Positions 42,178 through 50,126 of a stretch of DNA of 64,000 nucleotides are shown here, piece by piece (positions within the stretch are counted from its first letter, which is position 1; each line of letters begins with the position of its first letter). The notes below the pieces were generated by a model, which saw nothing but the letters and a program-made list of their open reading frames with translations, was not told the origin of the DNA and did no database searches. A program made the translations under genes and the position numbers. Source of the stretch: Streptomyces sp. HD (GTDB lineage Bacteria; Actinomycetota; Actinomycetes; Streptomycetales; Streptomycetaceae); contig NZ_JAQMYP010000034.1 of the NCBI RefSeq assembly GCF_028369295.1, forward strand, positions 46,509 to 110,508. The letters run 5' to 3'.

Positions 42178-43378
42178 GATGCGCGGCTTCCCGCTCGCCG
42201 TCCAGCTCCTCCTCGTCAACCAGCTCGGCGTCAACACCGGCTTCTACCTCCTCATCCCGTACCTCGCCACCCACCTCGGCGAGAACCTGGGCATGTCCGC
42301 CGCGGTCGTCGGGATCGTCCTGGGCGTGCGCAACCTCAGTCAGCAGGGCCTGTTCATCATCGGCGGCTCGGCAGCGGACCGACTCGGGGCGCGGGGCGTC
42401 ATCATCGCCGGGTGTGCCCTGCGGACCGTCGGGTTCGCGCTGTTCGCGCTGGGCGACGGACTGCCGGTGCTGCTCGCCGCGTCCGTGCTCAGCGGGCTCG
42501 CGGGGGCGCTGTTCAACCCGGCCGTGCGGGCCTATCTCGCGCAGGAGTCGGGGGAGCGCAAGGCGGAGGCGTTCGCGCTGTTCAACGTGTTCGCCACGAC
42601 CGGCGCGCTGATCGGCCCGCTGCTGGGCAGCGCCCTGCTCCTGGTCGACTTCCGTACCTCCGCGCTGACCGCCGCCGGCATCTTCGCGGTGCTCACCGTC
42701 GCGCAGGCCCTCGTCCTGCCCGCGCGCAAGGTCGAGCCGACCGGCAGCGGCGTCCTCGGAGACTGGCGCGAGGTGCTCGGCAACCGGGCCTTCCTCGCCT
42801 TCGCGCTCGCCATGGTCGGCATGTTCACCCTGGAGAACCAGCTGTATCTGCTGCTGCCCGACGGGGCCCGGGAAGCCACCGGGTGGGACGGGGCGGCCGG
42901 ACTGGTCTTCCTGATCGGTACGGTGGCCAACCTCGCGCTCCAGCTGCGAATAACCCGCTCGCTCAAGTCCCGTGGTTCCAGGCCGCGTTGGATAGCCGCC
43001 GGGCTCGCCGTGATGGGGCTGGCCTTCCTGCCGCCCCTCCTCGCCGCTCCGCTCGTGCTGCTCAGCGCCCTCCTGCTCTACCTCGGCATCATGATCGCCT
43101 CCCCGTTCGTGATGGAGCTCATCCCCGGCTTCGGCCGCCCCGAGCTGACCGGCACGTACTTCGGGATCTTCTACGTCGTCTCCGGCATCGCCGCCGCCGT
43201 CGGCAACGCGGTCGTCGGCTGGGCCATGGACGCCGGGGAGCATGGCGGGCATGAGTGGCTTCCCTGGATGTGCTGTGCCGTCGTAGGACTGGCATCGGCT
43301 GGCGCCGTCGCGTGGCTGCATCGCCGCGGGGCGCTGCCGGCTCAGGCGGACCCGGTGCGCGAGAGGGCCGACGCATGA
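42161..43378 (+). CDS. MFS exporter of the metallophore-like operon
   Basis: A 405-residue MFS permease with about twelve helices; GGSAADRLGARGVIIAG is the helix 2-3 loop. It starts at ATG 42161, inside the 3' end of the epimerase gene, behind GGAGG. Its place between biosynthetic and import genes matches exporters of siderophore and staphylopine-type systems, so I infer export of the apo-metallophore. The next gene starts in a 4-base overlap. Confidence 0.83.
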   Translation: MRTWREMRGFPLAVQLLLVNQLGVNTGFYLLIPYLATHLGENLGMSAAVVGIVLGVRNLSQQGLFIIGGSAADRLGARGVIIAGCALRTVGFALFALGDGLPVLLAASVLSGLAGALFNPAVRAYLAQESGERKAEAFALFNVFATTGALIGPLLGSALLLVDFRTSALTAAGIFAVLTVAQALVLPARKVEPTGSGVLGDWREVLGNRAFLAFALAMVGMFTLENQLYLLLPDGAREATGWDGAAGLVFLIGTVANLALQLRITRSLKSRGSRPRWIAAGLAVMGLAFLPPLLAAPLVLLSALLLYLGIMIASPFVMELIPGFGRPELTGTYFGIFYVVSGIAAAVGNAVVGWAMDAGEHGGHEWLPWMCCAVVGLASAGAVAWLHRRGALPAQADPVRERADA

Positions 43379-44199
43379 CCGACGGCAGCCTCCTCACCGA
43401 CGCCAACCTCCTCACCGACAACCCCGCCCTCTACGAGGCCCGCTTCCCCGACGCCGAACGGCTCGCCGGACGCTGGACGGAGGACTGTCTGTGCCGGTAC
43501 GACGCCGGGCCGCGCCTCCTCGACATGGGCTGTGGCACCGGCCGCGACGCCGCGCACCTGCATGCCGCCGGCCGCGTGGTCACCGGCGCCGACCTCTCCG
43601 AGGCGATGCTGTCGTACGCCCGCGCCCGGCATCCCGGCCCCGAGTACGTCCACGCCGACCTGCACGGGTTCGACCTGGGCGTGTTCGACGCCGTCGTCTG
43701 CCTGGACAGCTCCCTGCTGTACTGCCACACCAACGACCAGCTCGACGGCTTCCTCGCCTCCTGCCGCCGGGCCCTCGCACCGGGTGGGCTGCTGATCGCG
43801 GAGATGCGCAACGGCGCGTACTTCCTGGGCCGTACGGACCTCCTGGACCGCCCGACGGTCAACGCCTTCACCTGGCAGGGCACCGCCTACCGGTCGACGA
43901 CCACCCTGACCGTCGACCGCACGGCCCAACTCCTGCGCCGTACCCGGGTGTGGACCGCCGACGGCGCCGACGACAGCGGCGGCGGCGATGGATCGCCGCC
44001 CGTCGAGCAGCGCTCCGCCTGGCGGCTGCTGTTCCCGCACGAGCTGCGTCACTTCCTCGCCGCGCACGGCTTCGAGGTGCTCGAACTGCACGACGGGCCC
44101 GGACCGCGCACCGAACCCCCTTGGCATCAAGGCGAGTTGCCCGGCACTCGCACCGATGCGGACCGGCTGCACCTCGTCGCGCGCTTGCACACCACCTGA
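43375..44199 (+). CDS. Class I SAM-dependent methyltransferase
   Basis: A 274-residue methyltransferase. Motif I is LLDMGCGTGRDAAHL (about 48-62), followed by VTGADLSEAML and the motif IV-like VFDAVVCLDSSLLY. C-terminal sequence LLFPHELRHFLAAHGFEVLEL is typical of small-molecule methyltransferases. It overlaps the MFS gene by 4 bases and is the last of the biosynthetic block. It probably N- or O-methylates the operon product; the acceptor is unknown. Confidence 0.83.
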   Translation: MTDGSLLTDANLLTDNPALYEARFPDAERLAGRWTEDCLCRYDAGPRLLDMGCGTGRDAAHLHAAGRVVTGADLSEAMLSYARARHPGPEYVHADLHGFDLGVFDAVVCLDSSLLYCHTNDQLDGFLASCRRALAPGGLLIAEMRNGAYFLGRTDLLDRPTVNAFTWQGTAYRSTTTLTVDRTAQLLRRTRVWTADGADDSGGGDGSPPVEQRSAWRLLFPHELRHFLAAHGFEVLELHDGPGPRTEPPWHQGELPGTRTDADRLHLVARLHTT

Positions 44200-44238
44200 C
44201 TCGAAGCATCAGTCTCGAAACACCAGTAAGGACCAGTC

Positions 44239-45810
44239 ATGTACGACGAACGTTTCCCCGGCCTGCGCCGCCGCGGCTTCCTCGCCGCCACCACGGGCGC
44301 CGCCGCCCTCGCCCTCGTCGGCTGCTCGGGCGGCACGGACGACAAGGCGGCCGGCGGCTCCGGCACCCCGAAGCGCGGCGGCCGGCTGCGCGCCGCGTTC
44401 GCAGGGGGCGGCGCCGGCGAGACCCTCGACCCGCACCTGGCCAACCTCTTCGCCGACGTGGCCCGCGCCAAGGCCCTCTTCGACAAACTCGCCGACTACG
44501 GCGCCGACCTCTCCGCCGAACCTCGTCTCGCCGAGAAGTGGGAGTCCAACAAGACCCTGGACCGCTGGAAGGTGACACTGCGCCAGGCCACCTTCCACGA
44601 CGGGAAACCGGTCACCGCCAAGGACGTCCTCTACAGCTACCGCCGGATCTCCGACCCCGAGCAGGCCTTCCGCGCCAAGGCCTCCCTCGAACCCATCGAC
44701 CTCGACGCCAGCCGAGCCACCGGCGAGCGGAGCATCGAGTTCGTGCTCAAGCGGCCCACCGCCGAATTCCCCAACGTGCTGGCCGCGTTCGGCGCCTACA
44801 TCGTCCCGGAGCACGCCACCGGCACCGACTTCGACCGGAAGCCGATCGGCTCCGGCCCCTTCCGGTTCGTCTCCTTCGCCCCCGGCCGCTCGGCCGTCTT
44901 CCGCCGCCACGACACCTACTGGGACGGCGCCCCGCACCTCGACGAGATCGAGTTCGTCGTCGCCAACGAGGAGTCCGCCCGCGTGGGCGCCCTCCTCGGC
45001 GGCCAGGTCGAGTACGCCCACGAGCTCAACCCGACCACCGCGCGCGCCCACGAGGGCAGCGGCCGGATCGAGATCGTGCGGCTGCGCAACAGCGCCATGC
45101 AGGCGTTCTGCATGAAGACCGATCGGGCACCCTTCGACGACAAGCGGGTCCGCGAGGCGTTCTTCCTCATCGCCGACCGGCAGGAACTCGTCGACGGCGC
45201 GCTGTCCGGGGCGGGCGAGATCGGCAACGACCTGTTCGGCAAGGGGTACGAGTACTACGCCGCCGACCTGCCGCAGCGCACGCAGGACCTCGACCGGGCC
45301 CGCGCCCTGCTCAAGCAGGCCGGCGCCGAGAACCTCAAGGTCACCCTGGACACCTCGGCCGTCGCCGCCGGGTTCACCGAGGCGGCCGGCATCTTCCGTG
45401 ACCAGGCCGCCAAGGCGGGCGTCACCATCGACGTGAAGATGGGCAGCAAGGACTCCTACTGGAGCGACATCCTCGACGGCGGCACCCTGTCCTGCTACCG
45501 CTCCGGCGCCATGCCCATCGAGGCCCACCTCTCCCAGCGCCTGCTCACCGACTCCACCACCAACGCCACCAAGTGGCGGCACAAGGACTTCGACGCCCTC
45601 TACCAGCAGGCCCAGTCGACCCGAGACAAGGCCGAACGGGCCGCCGTCTACGAGCGCATGCAGCGCCGCCTGCACGCCGAGGGCGGCTTCTTGGTCTGGG
45701 GCTTCGCAGACTGGATCATCGGAACGGCCAAGAATGTGAGGGGAGTTGAAGCCAAGGCCCCCGCCAACACGCTGAACTGGGCGCGCTTCGACAAGGTATG
45801 GCTGGCGTGA
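44239..45810 (+). CDS. Family 5 (Opp/Dpp-type) solute-binding lipoprotein
   Basis: A 523-residue SBP_bac_5 protein. The N-terminus LRRRGFLAATTGAAALALVGC has a twin-arginine start and a lipobox, so it is probably a Tat-exported lipoprotein anchored at Cys29. The family segment VTAKDVLYSYRRISDP and the hinge-region text are clear. Family members bind peptides, nickel chelates or, in staphylopine systems (CntA), metal-opine complexes. It starts the importer part, 39 bases after the methyltransferase, with AAGGA as binding site. Confidence 0.9.
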   Translation: MYDERFPGLRRRGFLAATTGAAALALVGCSGGTDDKAAGGSGTPKRGGRLRAAFAGGGAGETLDPHLANLFADVARAKALFDKLADYGADLSAEPRLAEKWESNKTLDRWKVTLRQATFHDGKPVTAKDVLYSYRRISDPEQAFRAKASLEPIDLDASRATGERSIEFVLKRPTAEFPNVLAAFGAYIVPEHATGTDFDRKPIGSGPFRFVSFAPGRSAVFRRHDTYWDGAPHLDEIEFVVANEESARVGALLGGQVEYAHELNPTTARAHEGSGRIEIVRLRNSAMQAFCMKTDRAPFDDKRVREAFFLIADRQELVDGALSGAGEIGNDLFGKGYEYYAADLPQRTQDLDRARALLKQAGAENLKVTLDTSAVAAGFTEAAGIFRDQAAKAGVTIDVKMGSKDSYWSDILDGGTLSCYRSGAMPIEAHLSQRLLTDSTTNATKWRHKDFDALYQQAQSTRDKAERAAVYERMQRRLHAEGGFLVWGFADWIIGTAKNVRGVEAKAPANTLNWARFDKVWLA

Positions 45811-46859
45811 GGCCCAAGCACGGCGGGCGCAGTCAACTGCGGTTCGACAGCACCGAGAAGGGGCGCGGGGAACTGCGCGACCAGCCACGATGGCGCAGCA
45901 CCCGTCCGACGACCCCTCTCCCCTTCGTCGCCCGGCGCCTGCTGCTCGGCGCAGCCCAAACCGTGGCCGTCGTACTGCTGGTCTTCGCGCTGACGGAAGC
46001 GCTGCCGGGCGACGCCGCAGTCGCCCTGGCCGGCGACCAGCCGGACCCCGCCCGCATCGCCGCCATCCGCGAGGCGATGCACCTCGACCGCCCCGCCCAC
46101 GAGCGGCTGGCCGACTGGGCGAACGGCGTGCTGCACGGCGATTTCGGCACCTCCCTGACCTCAGGCCGCCCCGTCACCCAGTACATCGCCGACGGCTTCG
46201 GACCGACCCTGATCCTGGCCGCGCTCACCCTGGCGCTCCTCGTCCCGCTCGGCTTCGGACTGGGCGTGCTCGCCGCCCGCCACGAGGGAGGGCTCGTCGA
46301 CCGGCTGGTCAGCTCGGTGACGCTGGCCGTGTACGCGGTACCGGAGTTCGCCCTCGGAGTCCTGCTGATGACGCTGTTCGCCCTGAAGCTCGCCTGGCTG
46401 CCGCCGACCGCCCTCGGCTACGGCACCGACCTGCTCGCCCATCCGGCGGCCCTGGTCCTGCCGGTGCTGGTCCTGCTGTCCCGCCCGGTGTGCTCCCTGT
46501 CCCGCCTGGTGCGGGCCGGCATGGTCGACGCCCTCGCCTCCCCCTACGCCGCCCACGCCCGCCGCTACGGCATCCCCGGCGCCCGCGTCCGCTACGCCCA
46601 CGCCCTGCCGAACGCCCTCGCCCCGGCCGTGCAGCAACTCGCCCGTACCGTCGACTGGTTGCTCTGCGGGGTGATCGTGGTGGAGGCCCTCTTCGTGATC
46701 CCGGGACTGGGCACGGTGCTGCTCAACGCCGTGGCCGAACGGGACGTACCGGTGGTGCAGGGGCTGGCCGTGGTGTTCGGTGTGCTCACGGTCGTGCTCA
46801 ACCTCGGCGCCGACCTGGTGGCCCACCGGCTCACGCCGCGCGCGGGGGTGGCCGCGTGA
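45798..46859 (+). CDS. Opp-type ABC transporter permease (DppB-like)
   Basis: A 353-residue permease with six helices, starting in its conserved part at FVARRLLLGAAQTVAVVLL (about residue 40). The motif GDFGTSLTSGRPV and the EAA-like YAAHARRYGIPGARVRYAHALPNALAP are typical of DppB. ATG 45798 overlaps the binding-protein gene by 13 bases. Residues 22-33 (KGRGELRDQPRW) are encoded by an interspersed repeat, so the true start may lie downstream or the N-terminus is repeat-derived. It overlaps the next permease by 4 bases (GTGA). Confidence 0.88.
   Translation: MAGVRPKHGGRSQLRFDSTEKGRGELRDQPRWRSTRPTTPLPFVARRLLLGAAQTVAVVLLVFALTEALPGDAAVALAGDQPDPARIAAIREAMHLDRPAHERLADWANGVLHGDFGTSLTSGRPVTQYIADGFGPTLILAALTLALLVPLGFGLGVLAARHEGGLVDRLVSSVTLAVYAVPEFALGVLLMTLFALKLAWLPPTALGYGTDLLAHPAALVLPVLVLLSRPVCSLSRLVRAGMVDALASPYAAHARRYGIPGARVRYAHALPNALAPAVQQLARTVDWLLCGVIVVEALFVIPGLGTVLLNAVAERDVPVVQGLAVVFGVLTVVLNLGADLVAHRLTPRAGVAA
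45859..45899. repeat. Interspersed repeat, copy 5
   Basis: GGGGCGCGGGGAACTGCGCG followed by ACCAGCCACGATGGCGCAGC is the inverse of the copy at 1649 and shares ACCAGCCACGA.GGCGCAGC with 33087. It lies in the 5' region of the permease frame. Confidence 0.7.
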
Positions 46860-47650
46860 CGACGTACCGCCGTTTCGCGCTCGGCCTCGCCGTCATCGCC
46901 GTCCCTCTCGTACTCGCCCTCCTCGGACCGCTGTTCACCGGTGACCCCGGCCCCCGCGCCACCTCCTTCACCCTCGGCGGCGACCACTGGCTCGGCACCG
47001 ACTTCGTGGGCCGTGACGTGTGGCACCAGGTCCTGCTGGGCGGCCGTACGGTCGTACTCACCGCCCTGGCCGCCACCGCGCTCGCCTATCTCGTCGCCGT
47101 CCCGGTCGCGCTCGTCAGCGCCCTCACCCGCCTCCGCACGCTGGAGGAGCTGCTGATGCGGCCGCTGGACGTGCTGCTCGCCGTGCCGTCGCTGCTGCTC
47201 ATCCTGCTCGTGGCGGCCGTGCTCTCACCGGGCGCCGCCGGGCTCGCGCTGCTGGTGGCGCTGGTGAACGTGCCCGACGCGGCCCGGATCGTGCGGGCGG
47301 CGGCGGGGGAGGTGGCCGCGCGTCCCGCCGTCGAGGCGCTGCGCATGCAGGGGGAGAGCTGGTGGCGGATCGCCGTCGGCTACGTCGGCCGGTCGACGCT
47401 GCGCACCCTCGCGGCCGACGCCGGCATCCGGCTGACCGGCGTGCTCTACCTGGTGTCGACGGCCGCGTTCCTCGGCGTCGGCGTCGCGCCGGACGCCGCC
47501 GACTGGGCGGTCATGGTCGACCGCAACCGCACCGGACTGTTCGTGCAGCCCTGGGCCGTGGTCGTGCCCGCGCTGCTGATCGTGGCGCTGACGATGGGCA
47601 CCAACCTGCTCTTCGACGCGGCGCTGGAGAAGAAGGGACGGCGCCGATGA
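46856..47650 (+). CDS. Opp-type ABC transporter permease (DppC-like)
   Basis: A 264-residue permease starting at GTG 46856, overlapping the upstream stop (GTGA). The DppC signature HWLGTDFVGRDVWHQVLLGGR is at about residues 43-63 and the EAA loop EALRMQGESWWRIAVGYVGRS at about 160-180. It is shorter at the N-terminus than typical DppC. It is coupled to the ATPase gene by ATGA overlap. Confidence 0.9.
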   Translation: MTTYRRFALGLAVIAVPLVLALLGPLFTGDPGPRATSFTLGGDHWLGTDFVGRDVWHQVLLGGRTVVLTALAATALAYLVAVPVALVSALTRLRTLEELLMRPLDVLLAVPSLLLILLVAAVLSPGAAGLALLVALVNVPDAARIVRAAAGEVAARPAVEALRMQGESWWRIAVGYVGRSTLRTLAADAGIRLTGVLYLVSTAAFLGVGVAPDAADWAVMVDRNRTGLFVQPWAVVVPALLIVALTMGTNLLFDAALEKKGRRR

Positions 47651-49200
47651 GGGCCGAGACACCCCCTCTCGTGGAGATCCGCGCCCTGCGCGTGGAGATC
47701 GACGGCCGGGCGATCGTCGACGGGGTCGATGTGCAGGTACTGCCCGGGAAGGTGACCGCCCTGGTCGGCGCCTCCGGCAGCGGAAAGACCACCACCGGCC
47801 TTGCGATGCTGGACGAGTACCCGCCCGGCGCCCAGGTGACGGGCGAGGTACGGCGGACCGGCGACGGCCCGGTGGGCTACGTCCCGCAGCACCCCGCCGC
47901 CGTCCTCAACCCGGCCCGCCGCGTCGGCGCGCTCCTGCACGACATCGCCCGCCGACAGGTCCGCCACCTGCCCCGCGCCGAACGCCGCACCGCGGGCCGT
48001 GCCCTGGTTCTGCGAGCCCTGTCCGACGCCCAACTCCCGGATGCCGAAGCCCTGTTGCGCCGCCACCCGCACCAGCTCTCCGGAGGCCAGCAGCAGCGCG
48101 TCGTCCTCGCCCAGGCCCTGCTGCTCGGCGCCCGGGTCATCGTCGCCGACGAACCCACCACCGGCCAGGACGCGCTGACCAAGAGCCGGGTCGTCGAACA
48201 GCTGGCGGCGGTGGCGGCCCGCGGCATCGCGATCGTGCTGCTCAGTCATGACCTGGACGTCGTACGCGCCCTCGCCGACGAGGTGCTCGTCCTGCGCGCC
48301 GGCCGGGTCGTGGAGTCGGGCCCGGTCGAGCGGCTGTGGAGGGCGCCCCGCCATGAGTGGACCCGACGCCTGCTCGACGAACAGCGCGCGGTCCGGCGGG
48401 GCGGAGTGGCAGTGACGGCCGGATCGGGGCAACCCATCCTGGAAATACGGGACTTGACCGCCGTACACGACCGTCGGATCCTCGTCCTGCGCGCCCCGCA
48501 CCTCGCACTCCACCCCGGTGAATGCCTGGCCGTCGTCGGCCGCTCCGGCAGCGGCAAGACGACCCTCGCCCGCTGCCTCGCGGGCCTCCACCGCGACCAC
48601 GACGGCGAGATCCTGCTCGACGGCGCCCCGCTGCCGCGCAGCCTGCGCCACCGCAGCCGTGCCCAACTCGCCGCCGTGCAGTACGTCTTCCAGGACGCCC
48701 GCGCAGCCTTCGACGAGCACCGGCCCGTCCTGGACCAGGTGGCCCGTACGGCGGTGCGGCTGCGCGGTGCCGACGAACGGGCCGCGACGGACGAGGCGTC
48801 GGCCACCCTGGACCGGCTCGGTCTGCCGGCGGACCTGGCCCGGCGCCGCCCCGGCGGACTCTCCGGCGGCGAACTCCAGCGCGCCGCCCTCGCCCGCGCC
48901 CTGCTCGCCCGCCCCCGGGTGCTGATCTGCGACGAGGTCACCTCCGGCCTGGACACGGTCACCCGGCGCGGCATCCTCGACGTTCTCAAAGGCCTCACGG
49001 GCGAGTGCGAGGACCTCTCGCTGGTCCTCATCACCCACGACCTGGACACCGCACGCCTGGCCCACCGCATCGCCGTACTGGACGCGGGTGAACTGGTCGA
49101 ACAGGGGCCGGCGCGACGGATCCTGACGGAGCCCCGGCACCCGTTCACGATCTCTCTCATGGAGACGACGGAGCTGCTGGAGGCGGGGAGCGGGCGATGA
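47647..49200 (+). CDS. Double ABC ATPase (DppD-DppF fusion)
   Basis: A 517-residue protein with two complete nucleotide-binding domains. Domain 1: Walker A GASGSGKTT (about 40-48), signature LSGGQQQR, Walker B VIVADEP. Domain 2: Walker A GRSGSGKTT (about 297-305), signature LSGGELQR, Walker B VLICDEV. Both have switch His residues (LLSHD, LITHD). It powers the Opp-type importer above. One fused gene replaces the two separate ATPases of CntDF or DppDF systems. It is the last gene of the operon starting at 37954. Confidence 0.92.
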   Translation: MRAETPPLVEIRALRVEIDGRAIVDGVDVQVLPGKVTALVGASGSGKTTTGLAMLDEYPPGAQVTGEVRRTGDGPVGYVPQHPAAVLNPARRVGALLHDIARRQVRHLPRAERRTAGRALVLRALSDAQLPDAEALLRRHPHQLSGGQQQRVVLAQALLLGARVIVADEPTTGQDALTKSRVVEQLAAVAARGIAIVLLSHDLDVVRALADEVLVLRAGRVVESGPVERLWRAPRHEWTRRLLDEQRAVRRGGVAVTAGSGQPILEIRDLTAVHDRRILVLRAPHLALHPGECLAVVGRSGSGKTTLARCLAGLHRDHDGEILLDGAPLPRSLRHRSRAQLAAVQYVFQDARAAFDEHRPVLDQVARTAVRLRGADERAATDEASATLDRLGLPADLARRRPGGLSGGELQRAALARALLARPRVLICDEVTSGLDTVTRRGILDVLKGLTGECEDLSLVLITHDLDTARLAHRIAVLDAGELVEQGPARRILTEPRHPFTISLMETTELLEAGSGR

Positions 49201-49354
49201 GCCGACCCCCGGGCGCGATCGCTGAGGAGACGGGAAGGCCTCGGCGAGCGGCCCGGAGGCCGGCGTCTTCGGGACGCGCGCTCTGCGCCTGCGTCCGGAG
49301 CTGGGTCCAGAGCTGCGCTGGGAGCCGCGTCCACAGCTGCGTGTGCGTTCGCCG

Positions 49355-50062
49355 CTACGACCTGGTCGGCAGACGTCGGCGGCGCGGCCGGGCGTTGGCC
49401 TCCGCGAGCAGGAGGTGGATCTGGCGCACCGCGTCTCCCGGATGGGTGGCCGGGGCCGCGAAGGGCAGACGGGTGTCGTGGTGGGCGTCCGCCGTCTCCA
49501 CCCGAAGCACCAGGCCGTGCCGGTCGAGCCGCAGCGGCCGTACGTCGCTCGCGCCCAGCCGACTGCGGGCCGGGAGCAGGCGGGCGAGCGGGGCCACGGC
49601 GTCGGCGTGGGACGCGTTCAGCCGGGCCAGCATCTCCGCCTCGTGGGTGGCCAGCGGGTCGGGGGAGGCGAGGGTCAGTTCGTCGAGGCCGACGACGGTC
49701 GTCCCGTCCGCCTCCGTGAGCACGGCCCGCGCCGGATTGAACACCAGGGCCTTCGGCCCGAGGGCCGAGAGCCAGCCGCCCAACGTCAGCCGGGTGCGCA
49801 CCCGTTCGCGTACGGCGACGGGAGCGATGTCGGTGAACTCCACCAAGGCCGCCAGGTCGCCGTGGGGTGCCAATGCGAGTTCGGCGGCGAGGTGCGCGTC
49901 CGGCGGGTTCTGCAACAGCAGCCGTGCGGCGGCGTCCACGGTGTGCAGGCCGATCAGCTCGACGCGGTGGCCGTGCGTGGTGACGGTCAGTGAGTCGGCG
50001 GCCGAGAGCACCGAGCGGGCACGCTCGGCGGGCGTCGGCTCAGGGCAGATGGCAGCAGACAT
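49355..50062 (-). CDS. DUF2470 protein (haem-iron utilisation-like)
   Basis: A 235-residue protein with the split-barrel DUF2470 domain at the C-terminus (about 140-225; HEAEMLARLNASHADAVAPLARL). DUF2470 is found with HugZ/HutZ-like haem-degradation or haem-binding domains; the N-terminal half here is HugZ-like in pattern (AARSVLSAADSLTVTTHGHRVELIG). An iron box lies 30 bases upstream of ATG 50062, supporting a role in iron metabolism. The neighbourhood holds no haem transporter. Confidence 0.82.
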   Translation of the reverse strand: MSAAICPEPTPAERARSVLSAADSLTVTTHGHRVELIGLHTVDAAARLLLQNPPDAHLAAELALAPHGDLAALVEFTDIAPVAVRERVRTRLTLGGWLSALGPKALVFNPARAVLTEADGTTVVGLDELTLASPDPLATHEAEMLARLNASHADAVAPLARLLPARSRLGASDVRPLRLDRHGLVLRVETADAHHDTRLPFAAPATHPGDAVRQIHLLLAEANARPRRRRLPTRS

Positions 50063-50091
50063 GGGAACCTTTCGGACACCTCGGGTTCGAC

Positions 50092-50110
50092 TTAGGCAAG
50101 CCTAACCTTA
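50092..50110 (-). promoter_or_regulatory. Iron box (DmdR1/IdeR-type)
   Basis: TTAGGCAAGCCTAACCTTA matches 15 of 19 positions of the actinobacterial iron-box consensus TTAGGTTAGGCTAACCTAA. It lies directly upstream of the DUF2470 gene, and near the 3' end of the next minus-strand gene. Confidence 0.8.
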
Positions 50111-50126
50111 CATTCTCTGTCGGTAT

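Noticed and set aside
49197..50105. A 302-codon plus-strand frame starting in the stop of the ABC ATPase
   Set aside because: Antisense to the DUF2470 gene; Ser/Arg-rich with no recognisable fold. The 154-base gap after the ATPase appears non-coding, with only degenerate GTCC-AGCTG repeats.
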